Assembly: GCF_003860465.1 (NCBI RefSeq)
Contig: NZ_CP034183.1
Span: forward strand, 1,371,001 to 1,435,000
DNA: 64,000 nucleotides
Source of the DNA: Deinococcus psychrotolerans
GTDB taxonomy: Bacteria > Deinococcota > Deinococci > Deinococcales > Deinococcaceae
Direction: 5' to 3'
Below are positions 28,234 through 36,627 of the stretch, one piece after another. The notes under the pieces are model-generated. The model saw only the letters and a program-made list of their open reading frames with translations, had not been told where the DNA came from and ran no database searches. The position numbers and the translations under genes were made by a program. Each line of letters opens with the position of its first letter. Position 1 is the stretch's first letter.

Positions 28234-28860
28234 ATGCAACCTGCCGCGCCCCCAGACTGGCTCAAGGCCCCGACGCTGACCAACCCGTTCGTCCGACTTG
28301 AAGCCCTCACCGCCGCCCACGCGCCTGATCTGGCGCAGCACGCCACCGACGCCACTGTGTCGTTTTTGTCGCGGGGCGGGCCAACCGCCAACACGCCGCC
28401 GGCTTGGGCCGAGTACATTGAGCGCCTCAACGCGCTGCCCAACCGCGTGAATTTCGCGGTGCTGCTCAGCACGCCGCAGGGCCAACAAGTCGCCGGGCGC
28501 ATCAGTTACAGCGAAACCAAGCCCAGCGATTTGTGGCTGGAGATCGGCACCATGCTGACCCCACCGTTTCAGGGCAGCGCCGCCAATCCGGGAGCCAAAA
28601 TCCTCCTGATGGAGCGGGCCTTTGCCGTGCTGGGAGCCAACCGGGTGCAGTTCAAGGTGGATGAGCGCAACGCCCGCAGCTTAAAGGCGCTCGAAAAGCT
28701 TGGTGCGGTGCGTGAGGGCACTCTGCGGCAATTTCAGGTGCAGCCCGACGGTTACGTCCGGGACAGCGTGATGTTCAGCATTTTGAGCAGCGAGTGGCCG
28801 GCTGTGCGTGAGCAGCTCACCAAACGTTTAGAAGCTTTACAGACGCAGCAGCTAAGCTAG
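28234..28860 (+). CDS. GNAT family N-acetyltransferase (RimJ/RimL type)
   Basis: A 208-residue acetyltransferase that has the RimJ-like acetyl-CoA motif region and the C-terminal NARSLKALEKLGAVREGTLR block. Such enzymes modify protein N-termini, amino groups of small molecules or antibiotics. The ATG at 28234 is 12 bp after lgt and gives an N-terminus that aligns with the family (LTNPFVRLEALTAAHAPDL). Substrate unknown. Confidence 0.85.
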   Translation: MQPAAPPDWLKAPTLTNPFVRLEALTAAHAPDLAQHATDATVSFLSRGGPTANTPPAWAEYIERLNALPNRVNFAVLLSTPQGQQVAGRISYSETKPSDLWLEIGTMLTPPFQGSAANPGAKILLMERAFAVLGANRVQFKVDERNARSLKALEKLGAVREGTLRQFQVQPDGYVRDSVMFSILSSEWPAVREQLTKRLEALQTQQLS

Positions 28861-28864
28861 CGTC

Positions 28865-29332
28865 ATGCGCCCCTTCTTTGTCCAGCCCGTCATCAGACCG
28901 CTCGTTGCCTTTGCTGCGCTGAATTGCGGGCTGGGCGGCGCGGCTTACGCCCTCACGCCGCCTGCTGGGTGGATCAGCGTGGACGCCAACACCTGGCGCG
29001 ACCAAAGCGGCGCGTGCGTGCTGCGTGAGCAGAGCTTTGCTCAGGAGTTTGCGCCGATGAGCAGCCAGCAAGACGCCCTGAGCATGGGCAACAAACTCCA
29101 AAAAGCGCTGGCCAAGCAGGGCATGATGAAAGTCAGCATTCAGCCGGTGTCGCAGCAAAGCGACTGGAGCGTGCTGGCCGCTTACACCTACGCCCAGAGC
29201 GGCGTGAATTACCAGATCGTTCAACTGTATTTGTCGCAGGGCGGTAAACTGCACACCCTCAGCGGCAGCAACACAGAGGGTGAGGCCAGCGCCTGCGTCA
29301 ATCTGATGCGGAATTTTATTAAAGGAAAATAG
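28865..29332 (+). CDS. Exported hypothetical protein
   Basis: A 155-residue protein with a signal sequence (PLVAFAALNCGLGGAAYA). It has two cysteines (in GACVLRE and SACVNLM) that could form a disulfide linking the ends. The mid-part is amphipathic beta (QLYLSQGGKLHTLSG). TAAGCT (28853-28858) ends 6 nt before the ATG, so it has its own leaderless start. No family recognised. Confidence 0.65.
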   Translation: MRPFFVQPVIRPLVAFAALNCGLGGAAYALTPPAGWISVDANTWRDQSGACVLREQSFAQEFAPMSSQQDALSMGNKLQKALAKQGMMKVSIQPVSQQSDWSVLAAYTYAQSGVNYQIVQLYLSQGGKLHTLSGSNTEGEASACVNLMRNFIKGK

Positions 29333-29395
29333 GCAACGAAAAAGAGCGAGCGGCGGCAGCGTCAACCACCGTGTCTGCCTTTAGACTTGAGGGCG

Positions 29396-30568
29396 ATGCT
29401 GGCCTTGCCTTCACCCCACACCACCACCGCTGCCCAGACCCTGCGTGAGCTGGCGCTTGAGCTGGGCTTTGACGTGGCGGGCTGGGCCTCGGGTCAGGTG
29501 CCGCGCCAGGCCTGGCAGAGCTACGGCGAGTGGCTGGAGAGCGGGCGGCAAGCCGGCATGGCTTACTTGGAGACCGGCGCTTGGAGGCGGGCCGACTTGT
29601 CCACTTCGCTGCTGGCCTCGCAGGGCGTCGGGCGAGTCTTGGCGCTGGGCATCAGCCACGCCTTTGAGGAGACGCCACCGCCCAAAGGGGGCCTGCGGGC
29701 CGGACGGGTGGCCCAGTACGCCCACACGCCCGATTACCACGCCCAGATCGAGCCGCTGCTGGCGCGTTTAGTGAGCGAGGCCACTTCGCTGGGCGTTCGG
29801 GCACGCGGTTACGTCGATCACGGCCCCTTGATGGAGCGCGACCTCGCTGGGCGGGCCTTTTTGGGGTGGCACGCCAAGTCCGGAATGCTGGTCAGCACCG
29901 AGCTGGGCGCGTTCGTGACGCTGGCCGCCGTACTGACCGACTTGCCTGACCAGCCCGATGAACCGGCTCACCCCGACCGCTGCGGACGCTGCACCCGCTG
30001 CATCTCAGCTTGCCCGACGGGAGCGATTGACCCCGACCGCGCCATCGACGCCCGCAAGTGCGTGTCGTACCTGACCATTGAGCACCGGGGCCCGGTGGAC
30101 TGGGCGCTGCGCCCCGGCATCGGCGAGTGGCTGCTGGGCTGCGATGTGTGCTGCGCGGTGTGTCCCTGGAGCCTCAAAGCCGGGAAGCTGGCCCGCACTC
30201 TCAGACCTGACCCCGAGCTGGCCCATCCCGATCTGCTCAGCTTTTTCGGCGTCTCGGAGCGCGAATTTGCTCGCCGGTATCAGCACGCCGCCCACGCCCG
30301 ACCGCGCCGCAAGGGCATGGCCCGCAACGCCGTGACGGTGGCCGGGAACTTGGGCGAAGAGCGGCTGCGCCCGGTGCTGGACTTGGCCGCCGCCGACCCC
30401 GCCTGGGAAGTGCGCGAGGCGGCGACTTACGCGCTGTGGCGCTGGCAAGACCGGGCCGGTCTGGAACGCCTGCGAACCGACCCGCACCCGCAGGTGCAGG
30501 CAGGCGCTGAGCGGGGCTTAAAGGCGCTGAGCGGAATAAATGACAGCGTCCCGAGCGTTGAGCGCTGA
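29396..30568 (+). CDS. queG: Epoxyqueuosine reductase
   Basis: QueG reduces epoxyqueuosine to queuosine in tRNA using cobalamin and two [4Fe-4S] clusters. The 390-residue protein has cluster motif CGRCTRCISACP starting at Cys196 and CDVCCAVCPWS starting at Cys249, plus the DUF1730 N-terminal domain. The last 60 residues form a HEAT-like repeat (RPVLDLAAADPAWEVREAATYALWRW), also seen in long QueG proteins. The ATG at 29396 is chosen because TAGACT (29382-29387) ends 8 nt upstream. Confidence 0.94.
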   Translation: MLALPSPHTTTAAQTLRELALELGFDVAGWASGQVPRQAWQSYGEWLESGRQAGMAYLETGAWRRADLSTSLLASQGVGRVLALGISHAFEETPPPKGGLRAGRVAQYAHTPDYHAQIEPLLARLVSEATSLGVRARGYVDHGPLMERDLAGRAFLGWHAKSGMLVSTELGAFVTLAAVLTDLPDQPDEPAHPDRCGRCTRCISACPTGAIDPDRAIDARKCVSYLTIEHRGPVDWALRPGIGEWLLGCDVCCAVCPWSLKAGKLARTLRPDPELAHPDLLSFFGVSEREFARRYQHAAHARPRRKGMARNAVTVAGNLGEERLRPVLDLAAADPAWEVREAATYALWRWQDRAGLERLRTDPHPQVQAGAERGLKALSGINDSVPSVER

Positions 30569-30704
30569 AGGTTTCTTTTCCATTCGCTTCTGGCACGACT
30601 TCAATTCATGGCTGACCGTCCACCGAGCGCCGTACACAAACGGCCCGCCGCAATTGCAAGCCGCTGAGCCAACGCAGCGGGCCGCAGGCTTTAGAATGCG
30701 CCGC

Positions 30705-31568
30705 GTGCGCCTCGCTTTTATCGCTGACATTCACGGCAACCACGACGCCCTAGCGGCCGTACTGGCCGATATTCAAACGCAGGGAGCCGATCTGCTGTAT
30801 GTCAACGGTGACGTGGTCAACCGTGGCCCCGACAGCGTGCGGGCAGTAGAAACCCTGCTGAATTTGCCGACGCCGCCGACGTTTGTGCTGGGCAACCACG
30901 ACGATTTGATGCGGCTGTGGCTGACCCGCGACAGCACCTTACCCGGCGACTGGTTTGAAGACCCTTTCTGGGCCGCCACCGCCTGGAGCGCCGGTCAACT
31001 CGACCAAGCCGGGCTGATCGCCCCGCTCCTGACCTGGCCGATGACGCAGCGCCTGAGTTGGAGCGGCCTGCCCACCATCGAACTGGCGCACGGCACCGCC
31101 GCCCACTACCGCGAGAGCCTCAGCCAGCACACCCCAGAGCAGCGCCTCACCGAACTGCTGGACGAAGCCGACGTTCAGGTCTTGATCGGCTCGCACACCC
31201 ACAAGCCGATGGTTAGGGCGGTGGAAGGCGGGCGGCTGGTGCTCAACACCGGAGCGGTGGGCGCTCCCTTCAACGAAGACCCCCGCGCCCAATACTTGTT
31301 GCTCGACAGCGTTCAGGGGATGGAGCAGGGCCGCTGGAAAGCCACTTTACGGGCGGTGCCCTATGACCGCTCCGGGGTGCTGGGGCGCTTTGAGAGCAGT
31401 GGCCTGTTGCGTGAGGGCGGAGTTAGCGCCGAGATCTTCCGTGAAGAAGTCCGGCTGGCCCGTAGCTTATACACCCCGTACTGGATGTGGACAGCGGAAG
31501 GCGGCAAGCCCCGCACCACCGAAACGTGGCGGCAATTTCAAGCCGAGTTTCCCGAGCGCTTTCTCTGA
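30705..31568 (+). CDS. Metallophosphoesterase (YfcE/MJ0936-like)
   Basis: A calcineurin-fold phosphodiesterase of 287 residues. The metal-ligand blocks are ADIHGNHDAL, GDVVNRGPDS, LGNHDDL and GSHTHKPM, the full set for the fold. TAGAAT (30692-30697) overlaps the in-frame ATG at 30696, so the first usable codon in a leaderless transcript is GTG 30705, 7 nt after the box; that choice also gives the normal start just before the first strand. A 44-bp inverted repeat lies upstream. Substrate unknown; cyclic nucleotides are common for the family. Confidence 0.85.
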   Translation: MRLAFIADIHGNHDALAAVLADIQTQGADLLYVNGDVVNRGPDSVRAVETLLNLPTPPTFVLGNHDDLMRLWLTRDSTLPGDWFEDPFWAATAWSAGQLDQAGLIAPLLTWPMTQRLSWSGLPTIELAHGTAAHYRESLSQHTPEQRLTELLDEADVQVLIGSHTHKPMVRAVEGGRLVLNTGAVGAPFNEDPRAQYLLLDSVQGMEQGRWKATLRAVPYDRSGVLGRFESSGLLREGGVSAEIFREEVRLARSLYTPYWMWTAEGGKPRTTETWRQFQAEFPERFL

Positions 31569-31574
31569 GTGCGC

Positions 31575-32060
31575 TCAGGCGTCAAGGGCGCTGAGGAGTT
31601 CTTCTGGGCAGCATGAGCCGACAAACACCCGCTGGCCGCTCACGAGTTCAAGCTCAACGCCCGAGGTGCCTGACGCGAGGTAAGCCCGCCTGCTGCCAGA
31701 GGCGACACGGAACCCCCAGCCGCCGTATTCCCGGATGGGGTCGCAGGTTCGGGCATAGGCCCGCACAATCTGCTTTCTCGCAATGGTGCGGCTTGGAAAC
31801 GGCCCGAGCCTCAGCATCACGCTCTGGGCGTCCACCTTGGTCTTGAGGCAGGACAGCAGAAAAAAGCTGGGCAGGGCCACACCGACGCCGAGCCACAGCA
31901 GTCCCATCGTCAGATTGGAGACGGGGCGGTTGCCCACCGTCACCCCTAAGATGAGTTGGGCGAAGGCCAACACCCAGAACAGCAAGGCGAAGGGAACGCT
32001 CAGCCACACCGCTGGACTCTGCCTGAGTGGCTGAGTTTCCAGATAATCCGGCTGACCCAT
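31575..32060 (-). CDS. Small membrane protein with PH-like C-terminal region
   Basis: A 161-residue protein with two hydrophobic segments (about residues 19-40 and 50-70) and a C-terminal domain reading IREYGGWGFRVASGSRRAYLASG, which resembles bacterial PH-like modules that follow two helices. It starts at the base after the DinB stop (32061), so translation of the pair is coupled. Function unknown. Confidence 0.65.
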   Translation of the reverse strand: MGQPDYLETQPLRQSPAVWLSVPFALLFWVLAFAQLILGVTVGNRPVSNLTMGLLWLGVGVALPSFFLLSCLKTKVDAQSVMLRLGPFPSRTIARKQIVRAYARTCDPIREYGGWGFRVASGSRRAYLASGTSGVELELVSGQRVFVGSCCPEELLSALDA

Positions 32061-33008
32061 CTACTCTAAAACGTAGCGCAGGCCTTCCTCAAACTTGACC
32101 TGCTCCCAGTCTGAGCGGCCCAGCACCACGTTGCGCCGCCAAGGCACCCAGTCGGTCTGGCCGGTGGACGAGCGCATAAACCCGTGCAGTCCAACTTCGA
32201 TGCGGCTGGCGGCTCCGCTTTCCAGGAGGGCGCGGAGTTGCTCGCGGGCGAGTTGGGTGTCCACTTGGCCGGTGACGCGTGCGACGCGCACGTCCTGCGT
32301 GCCGTAGGCTTCGACCCGCGCTCCAAAGCCGCGCAGCAGCCGCGTCACTTCCTCAGCACTGTGCGGGCCGCTGAAGGTGATGTGGGCATCGAGTTCAAAG
32401 CCGCGCACCCCTTTTTCGAGCTTGCCCTGCGGCTCGGCAGGAATGGGAGCGCTCACGGCTGGGCCTCCGAGCGCCTCCAACTGGGTCAGGCCCGTTTCCA
32501 GCTTTTTGCGGTGGTGGCGGGTGTGGAAGGCGGCCATTCTCAGCCAGTCTAAAGCCGTGATCTCGCCCATTGCCGCATGAAAAAACCGGCGCTCGGTGTT
32601 GTCGTCGGCCCGCAATGCCAACGCCTGCAACATTTGACCGGCCTGCCCGAACCGCTCATTCAGATGTTCCCAGGGCTGACCCTCACTGGGCAGGGTGTTG
32701 CTGGGCGCTTGGCGGCGGCCCTGCGCGTCCACTTCGATGGGTGTTTGCTCGGTGGGCCGCAGCGGCTTGTCAGAGAGCAGCAGCGCGGCAATTTTGGCGC
32801 TGCCCTCGTTGACCAAGATCACGTGTTCGGTTTCTTGGGCAGGCGACCAGTCGCGCTCAGGCAAGGTGGCGTTCCAGTGGGCCTGCGCCCGCGTTACGGT
32901 TTGCTGGTAAGTGCTCAGCTCGCGCTCCAAGCGCCCGGCCACTTCATCCGGCGTTTTGCCAAAGGCTAGGAGCCAGTCCATGCGGGAAGCGTAGTCAGTT
33001 TGGGTCAT
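32061..33008 (-). CDS. DinB-family protein with extra C-terminal domain
   Basis: A 315-residue protein whose N-terminal half is a DinB-like four-helix bundle with His62, His162 and the His165-His166 pair, the positions that bind metal in DinB/YfiT proteins. The C-terminal part (about 205-315) is an added alpha-beta region. DinB-type proteins are often thiol-dependent enzymes or damage-induced; Deinococcus encodes many. TAGACT (33020-33015) ends 6 nt before the ATG, a leaderless start. The extra domain is not identified. Confidence 0.78.
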   Translation of the reverse strand: MTQTDYASRMDWLLAFGKTPDEVAGRLERELSTYQQTVTRAQAHWNATLPERDWSPAQETEHVILVNEGSAKIAALLLSDKPLRPTEQTPIEVDAQGRRQAPSNTLPSEGQPWEHLNERFGQAGQMLQALALRADDNTERRFFHAAMGEITALDWLRMAAFHTRHHRKKLETGLTQLEALGGPAVSAPIPAEPQGKLEKGVRGFELDAHITFSGPHSAEEVTRLLRGFGARVEAYGTQDVRVARVTGQVDTQLAREQLRALLESGAASRIEVGLHGFMRSSTGQTDWVPWRRNVVLGRSDWEQVKFEEGLRYVLE

Positions 33009-33081
33009 GAACTCAGTCTATTACACCCGATGTTTGGTCAACTCAGTCCAAGAATTTCGGTGCTGTCCATAAAAGAAGAGC

Positions 33082-33111
33082 AAAAAAAGCGCCGAGGTTT
33101 CCCCCAGCGCT
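33082..33111 (-). terminator. Rho-independent terminator of the aquaporin gene
   Basis: On the minus strand AGCGCTGGGG and CCTCGGCGCT form a stem with a GAAA-type loop and one or two G-T pairs, followed by a run of seven T, 20 bp after the stop. Confidence 0.85.
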
Positions 33112-33130
33112 CAGCCAACCGAAATGAATC

Positions 33131-33784
33131 TCAGCCTTCGCCGCGCAGCTCGGAAGGCGTGGCCAGAAAGCGGGTCAGCAAGCCCGCCAATGCGCCCGCC
33201 AAAAGCGGAGCAACGATGTACAAAATGACGTTGCCGAAGCTGAGGATGCCGCCCACTGAGAGCGAAATGGCAATCGCCGGATTGAGCACCCCCCCACTGC
33301 TCGCGCCCGAGATGCCGATGCCGACGACCAGCGCCAGGCCGATGGAGAGACTGGCCGCCGCGTCCGAGGCTTTGCCGATCACCACGCGGGTCACGGTCGT
33401 GACCAACAGGAAGGTGCCGATAAATTCCATCAGCCAGAACAGGCCCTTGGGCGCAATCGGGCCAGCCGGTGTGCCGAGTTCGCGCAGCACCGCCGTGCCG
33501 ATCAGCATGGCAATCACCGCGCCGACAATTTGCGCCAGCATATACAGCAGGCCGGTGGCCGCTGGAAACTGCCCAGAGGTGATCAAGCCGGTGGTCACGG
33601 CGGGGTTGAGCTGAGCGCCCGAGACTTTGCCGAGCGCAATGACCATCACCGCGAGGGTCAGGCCGACGACGGCAAAAGTGGTTCCAGCGGGAGCCAGCAG
33701 CGCCGAGGTGACGAGAAAGAACGTGCCGACCGCTTCGGCGGTGAGGCGCTGGGCCATGCTGGGAGTAGTGTCTAACGTGGTCAT
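33131..33784 (-). CDS. MIP family aquaporin/glycerol channel
   Basis: A 217-residue channel with six helices and both signature loops: GAQLNPAVT for the first NPA and GVLNPAIAI for the second. AAGGAG stands 5 nt before this ATG. Aquaglyceroporins usually have an Asp in the second region; here Ile-Ala-Ile follows, more like water or solute channels of small MIP families. Substrate not certain. Confidence 0.9.
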   Translation of the reverse strand: MTTLDTTPSMAQRLTAEAVGTFFLVTSALLAPAGTTFAVVGLTLAVMVIALGKVSGAQLNPAVTTGLITSGQFPAATGLLYMLAQIVGAVIAMLIGTAVLRELGTPAGPIAPKGLFWLMEFIGTFLLVTTVTRVVIGKASDAAASLSIGLALVVGIGISGASSGGVLNPAIAISLSVGGILSFGNVILYIVAPLLAGALAGLLTRFLATPSELRGEG

Positions 33785-33910
33785 GGAACTCCTTGGGGGT
33801 GAGGCGAAGGAAGAGGGCAGGCAGCAGAACTCCATTGATTTTACTTAGATGGCTTAATACTTCTGTGAAAAACTCAGCACTTCAGCGTACCAGAAATGAG
33901 CGAGATGAGA

Positions 33911-33947
33911 AACCCCTCAAGCCCAGCCGAAGCGGGCGAGAGGGGTT
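33911..33947 (-). terminator. Terminator hairpin of the carboxynorspermidine gene
   Basis: AACCCCTC...GAGGGGTT with an inner GCCC/GGGC stem makes a long hairpin 24 bp beyond the stop. A weak T-tract (TTTCTCATCT) follows on the minus strand. Confidence 0.7.
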
Positions 33948-33970
33948 GCCGGGTCAAACCGGCTCCGGCG

Positions 33971-35188
33971 CTAGGCTTTGACCAGTTCGATGCCCGCCAG
34001 TTCGTCTACCTTCAGGCCCCATTTGTTCATCTCAGCGATGAATGGATCGGGGTCGAATTCTTCGACGTTGTGAACGCCCACCTTCTTCCAGACGCCCTGA
34101 AGCATCAGCGCCGCGCCGATCATGGCCGGAACGCCAGTGGTGTAACTGACGCCCTGCGCCTGCACTTCCTTGTACGTTTCAGCGTGATCGCAGACGTTGT
34201 AGACAAAATGGACTTTTTCCTGACCGTCTTTGCCGATGCCTTTGGCCTGCACGCCGATACAGGTTTGGCCGGTGTAGTTTTCAGCCAACGATTCGGGCGC
34301 GGGCAATACCGCTTTAAGGAATTCGATCGGCGCGACCTTCAGGCCCCTGAAGTCAATCGGCACGATGCTGGTCATACCGATGCCTTCCAAGACGTTCAGG
34401 TGCTTGATGTAATTTTCGCCGAAAGTCATCCAAAAGCGGGCGCGTTTAATGGTGGGAAAATTGAGAACGAGGGATTCGAGTTCTTCGTGATACAGCACAA
34501 AGCTTTTGCGGGTGGCAACTTTGGGATAGTAGATGTCTTGCGAGATTTCCAGCGGTTTGGTTTCGATCCATTCGCCGTTTTCATAGTAGCGCCCATTGGC
34601 GGTGATTTCGCGGATATTGATTTCAGGGTTGAAGTTGGTGGCAAAAGCTTTGCCGTGATCGCCGTTGTTGCAGTCGATAATGTCTAAGTAGTGAATTTCG
34701 GAGAAGTGGTGCTTGGCGTGGTGGGCGGTGAAGATGTTGGTCGCGCCGGGGTCGAAACCGCAGCCGAGCAGCGCCATCAGGCCAGCTTCCTCGAAGCGCT
34801 GGCGGTACGCCCACTGCCACGAATACTCAAACTTGGCCACGTCCAGCGGCTCATAGTTGGCAGTGTCGAGGTAATGCACGCCGGTCTCCAGGCAAGCGTC
34901 CATAATGGTCAAATCTTGGTAGGGCAGCGCCACATTGATGACGAGTTCAGGCTTAAATGCATTGAACAGTTCGACCAAGGCCGGAACGTTGTCGGCGTCC
35001 ACACTGGCGGTGCTGAACTGGGTCTTGGAGTCCGGCAGGTGCTGGTGAATCTCGGCCACGATTTTGTCGGCCTTGCTGACAGTGCGGGTGGCGATCAGAA
35101 CTTCGGTGAACACGCTGTCGTTTTGGGCGCACTTCTTGGCGACCACATTGCCCACGCCGCCCGCGCCGATGATAATGACTTTACTCAT
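33971..35188 (-). CDS. Carboxynorspermidine dehydrogenase (saccharopine dehydrogenase family)
   Basis: An NADPH-dependent enzyme of 405 residues that condenses aspartate semialdehyde with a diamine to form carboxynorspermidine or carboxyspermidine, the alternative polyamine route. The Rossmann motif is IIGAGGVGNVVAKKCAQN at residues 5-22. The catalytic region has GCGFDPGATN and YTTGVPAMIGA segments found in this group and in saccharopine reductases. The partner decarboxylase NspC is not in the window. TAAACT (35201-35196) ends 7 nt before the ATG. Confidence 0.88.
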   Translation of the reverse strand: MSKVIIIGAGGVGNVVAKKCAQNDSVFTEVLIATRTVSKADKIVAEIHQHLPDSKTQFSTASVDADNVPALVELFNAFKPELVINVALPYQDLTIMDACLETGVHYLDTANYEPLDVAKFEYSWQWAYRQRFEEAGLMALLGCGFDPGATNIFTAHHAKHHFSEIHYLDIIDCNNGDHGKAFATNFNPEINIREITANGRYYENGEWIETKPLEISQDIYYPKVATRKSFVLYHEELESLVLNFPTIKRARFWMTFGENYIKHLNVLEGIGMTSIVPIDFRGLKVAPIEFLKAVLPAPESLAENYTGQTCIGVQAKGIGKDGQEKVHFVYNVCDHAETYKEVQAQGVSYTTGVPAMIGAALMLQGVWKKVGVHNVEEFDPDPFIAEMNKWGLKVDELAGIELVKA

Positions 35189-35255
35189 GGCGGTTAGTTT
35201 ATAACGCAGTCACGCAAATGACGCAGCCACGCTGAGAACGCGCTAGCCTTGAGGG

Positions 35256-35870
35256 ATGCTGCCCGCCGCGCCGCCCCCCGCCATCGTTACTGCTGCCATC
35301 ATCACTGCCGGAGGAGCCTCGCGCCGGTTCGGGAGCGACAAAGCGCTGGCCCGGCTCGGTGGGCAAACCTTGCTGGAGCGGGTGGCGGCCAGCTTGGAGA
35401 ACCACGCGCCCAGAATTCTTGTCGCGCCGCCGTGCAAGTACGAACTCGGCGGCTGGCACAACGTCCCCGACACCCGCTCCGGCGAAGGGCCGCTGGCGGG
35501 ATTGGAAGCGGGGCTGGGTGCCTTAAAAACGGGCGCACTGGAGCCGCAACTGTGGGCGGCGTTCGCGGCGGTGGATTTGCCTTACCTGACGCCAGAGTTC
35601 TGGGCACGGCTGGCCCAGTTCAGAGCGCCGAACGCTCAGGCCGTCATCGGCCACAGCTCAGATAAGCGCAAGCAGCCGCTGGCCGCGCTTTATCACGTGT
35701 CCAGCTTGAGCACTGTCACTGCGCTGCTGGATAAAGGCGAGCGGCGAATGCTGGCCTTGCTCGATGAGTTGGCTGTGATTGAGGTGGGCTGGGCCGAGCT
35801 GGAAAGTGCCGCGCCGCAGGCTTATCAGAATGTCAACCGCGTCGAGGACTTGAGTGAAAACAACAGCTAG
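35256..35870 (+). CDS. mobA: Molybdenum cofactor guanylyltransferase
   Basis: MobA attaches GMP to molybdopterin for bis-MGD enzymes. The 204-residue nucleotidyltransferase starts with the motif TAGGASRRFGSDKAL (residues 17-31) and has a DLPYLTPEF metal-binding block near 107. TAGCCT (35244-35249) ends 6 nt before the ATG. It converges with prpE, ending 4 bp before it. No molybdoenzyme is in the window. Confidence 0.92.
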   Translation: MLPAAPPPAIVTAAIITAGGASRRFGSDKALARLGGQTLLERVAASLENHAPRILVAPPCKYELGGWHNVPDTRSGEGPLAGLEAGLGALKTGALEPQLWAAFAAVDLPYLTPEFWARLAQFRAPNAQAVIGHSSDKRKQPLAALYHVSSLSTVTALLDKGERRMLALLDELAVIEVGWAELESAAPQAYQNVNRVEDLSENNS

Positions 35871-35873
35871 CGC

Positions 35874-36626
35874 CTACCGCACTCCGCTGACTTCTTCAAA
35901 TAAGCGGCTCGGCATATACGCCCGCGCGGCCCTGACGCTGACGAGCTGGCGCTCCGGATAACGCAGGGCGGTGAGCGAGCCACCGTAAACGCAGCCGGTA
36001 TCGATGTTCCAGCTCTCCCCTGCCGCGACTTGGCCGCGCTGCTGAGGACGGCGCACTGGCGTGTGCCCGCTGACGATCAGGTGCGGGCCGGTGTGAAGCG
36101 CCGCCCAGTCTTCGCGCACGGGATGCCCGTAAGCGTCCCGCTCCTCAAAGTCGTGGCCGTGCACGTTGTATTCGCCGCGCTCACTGCCCGCGAGGTCGGC
36201 CCTGTCTCCGGCGTGGGCCACCAGCAAGCGGCCCTCATCGAGCGTCAATTGCGGCGGTGAGTCCAACAAAAAGGCGGCGGCGCGGCGGCGAAAGGTGGGC
36301 GACGCCGTGACAAGCTGCTTGAGGCTGCTTTCCAAATTGGCCGTCGGCTTGCGGACATGCCCGCCGGAGAGGGCGTGGCCCAGCCGCTCGTCGTGGTTGC
36401 CGCGCACCGCTAAGGCTTGCCCAGCAGCCACCGCCTTCATCACCAGCTTGAGAACACCTGGAGTGTCTGGCCCACGGTCGACCAAGTCGCCCACCAAGAT
36501 GAGTTGCCGGCCCAGCGGCAGCGTAAGGTTGAGTTCTTCGTCTGTTCCGTAACCGAGCCGCCTGAGCAGCGCCAGCAGTTCGGGCAGGCAGCCGTGAACA
36601 TCTCCAATCACGTCAAAGCCCTGCAC
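35874..36626 (-). CDS. prpE: PrpE/ApaH-like bis(5'-nucleosyl)-tetraphosphatase (metallophosphatase)
   Basis: A 250-residue Ser/Thr-phosphatase-fold enzyme. The three blocks GDVHGCLPE, GDLVDRGPDT and RGNHDERL at residues 8, 46 and 76 complete the metal site; VSGHTP is the distal His block. PrpE-type enzymes cleave Ap4A-like nucleotides. The GTG start is 1 bp after the upstream ferredoxin stop, so the pair is an operon. Confidence 0.85.
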   Translation of the reverse strand: MQGFDVIGDVHGCLPELLALLRRLGYGTDEELNLTLPLGRQLILVGDLVDRGPDTPGVLKLVMKAVAAGQALAVRGNHDERLGHALSGGHVRKPTANLESSLKQLVTASPTFRRRAAAFLLDSPPQLTLDEGRLLVAHAGDRADLAGSERGEYNVHGHDFEERDAYGHPVREDWAALHTGPHLIVSGHTPVRRPQQRGQVAAGESWNIDTGCVYGGSLTALRYPERQLVSVRAARAYMPSRLFEEVSGVR

Positions 36627-36627
36627 G

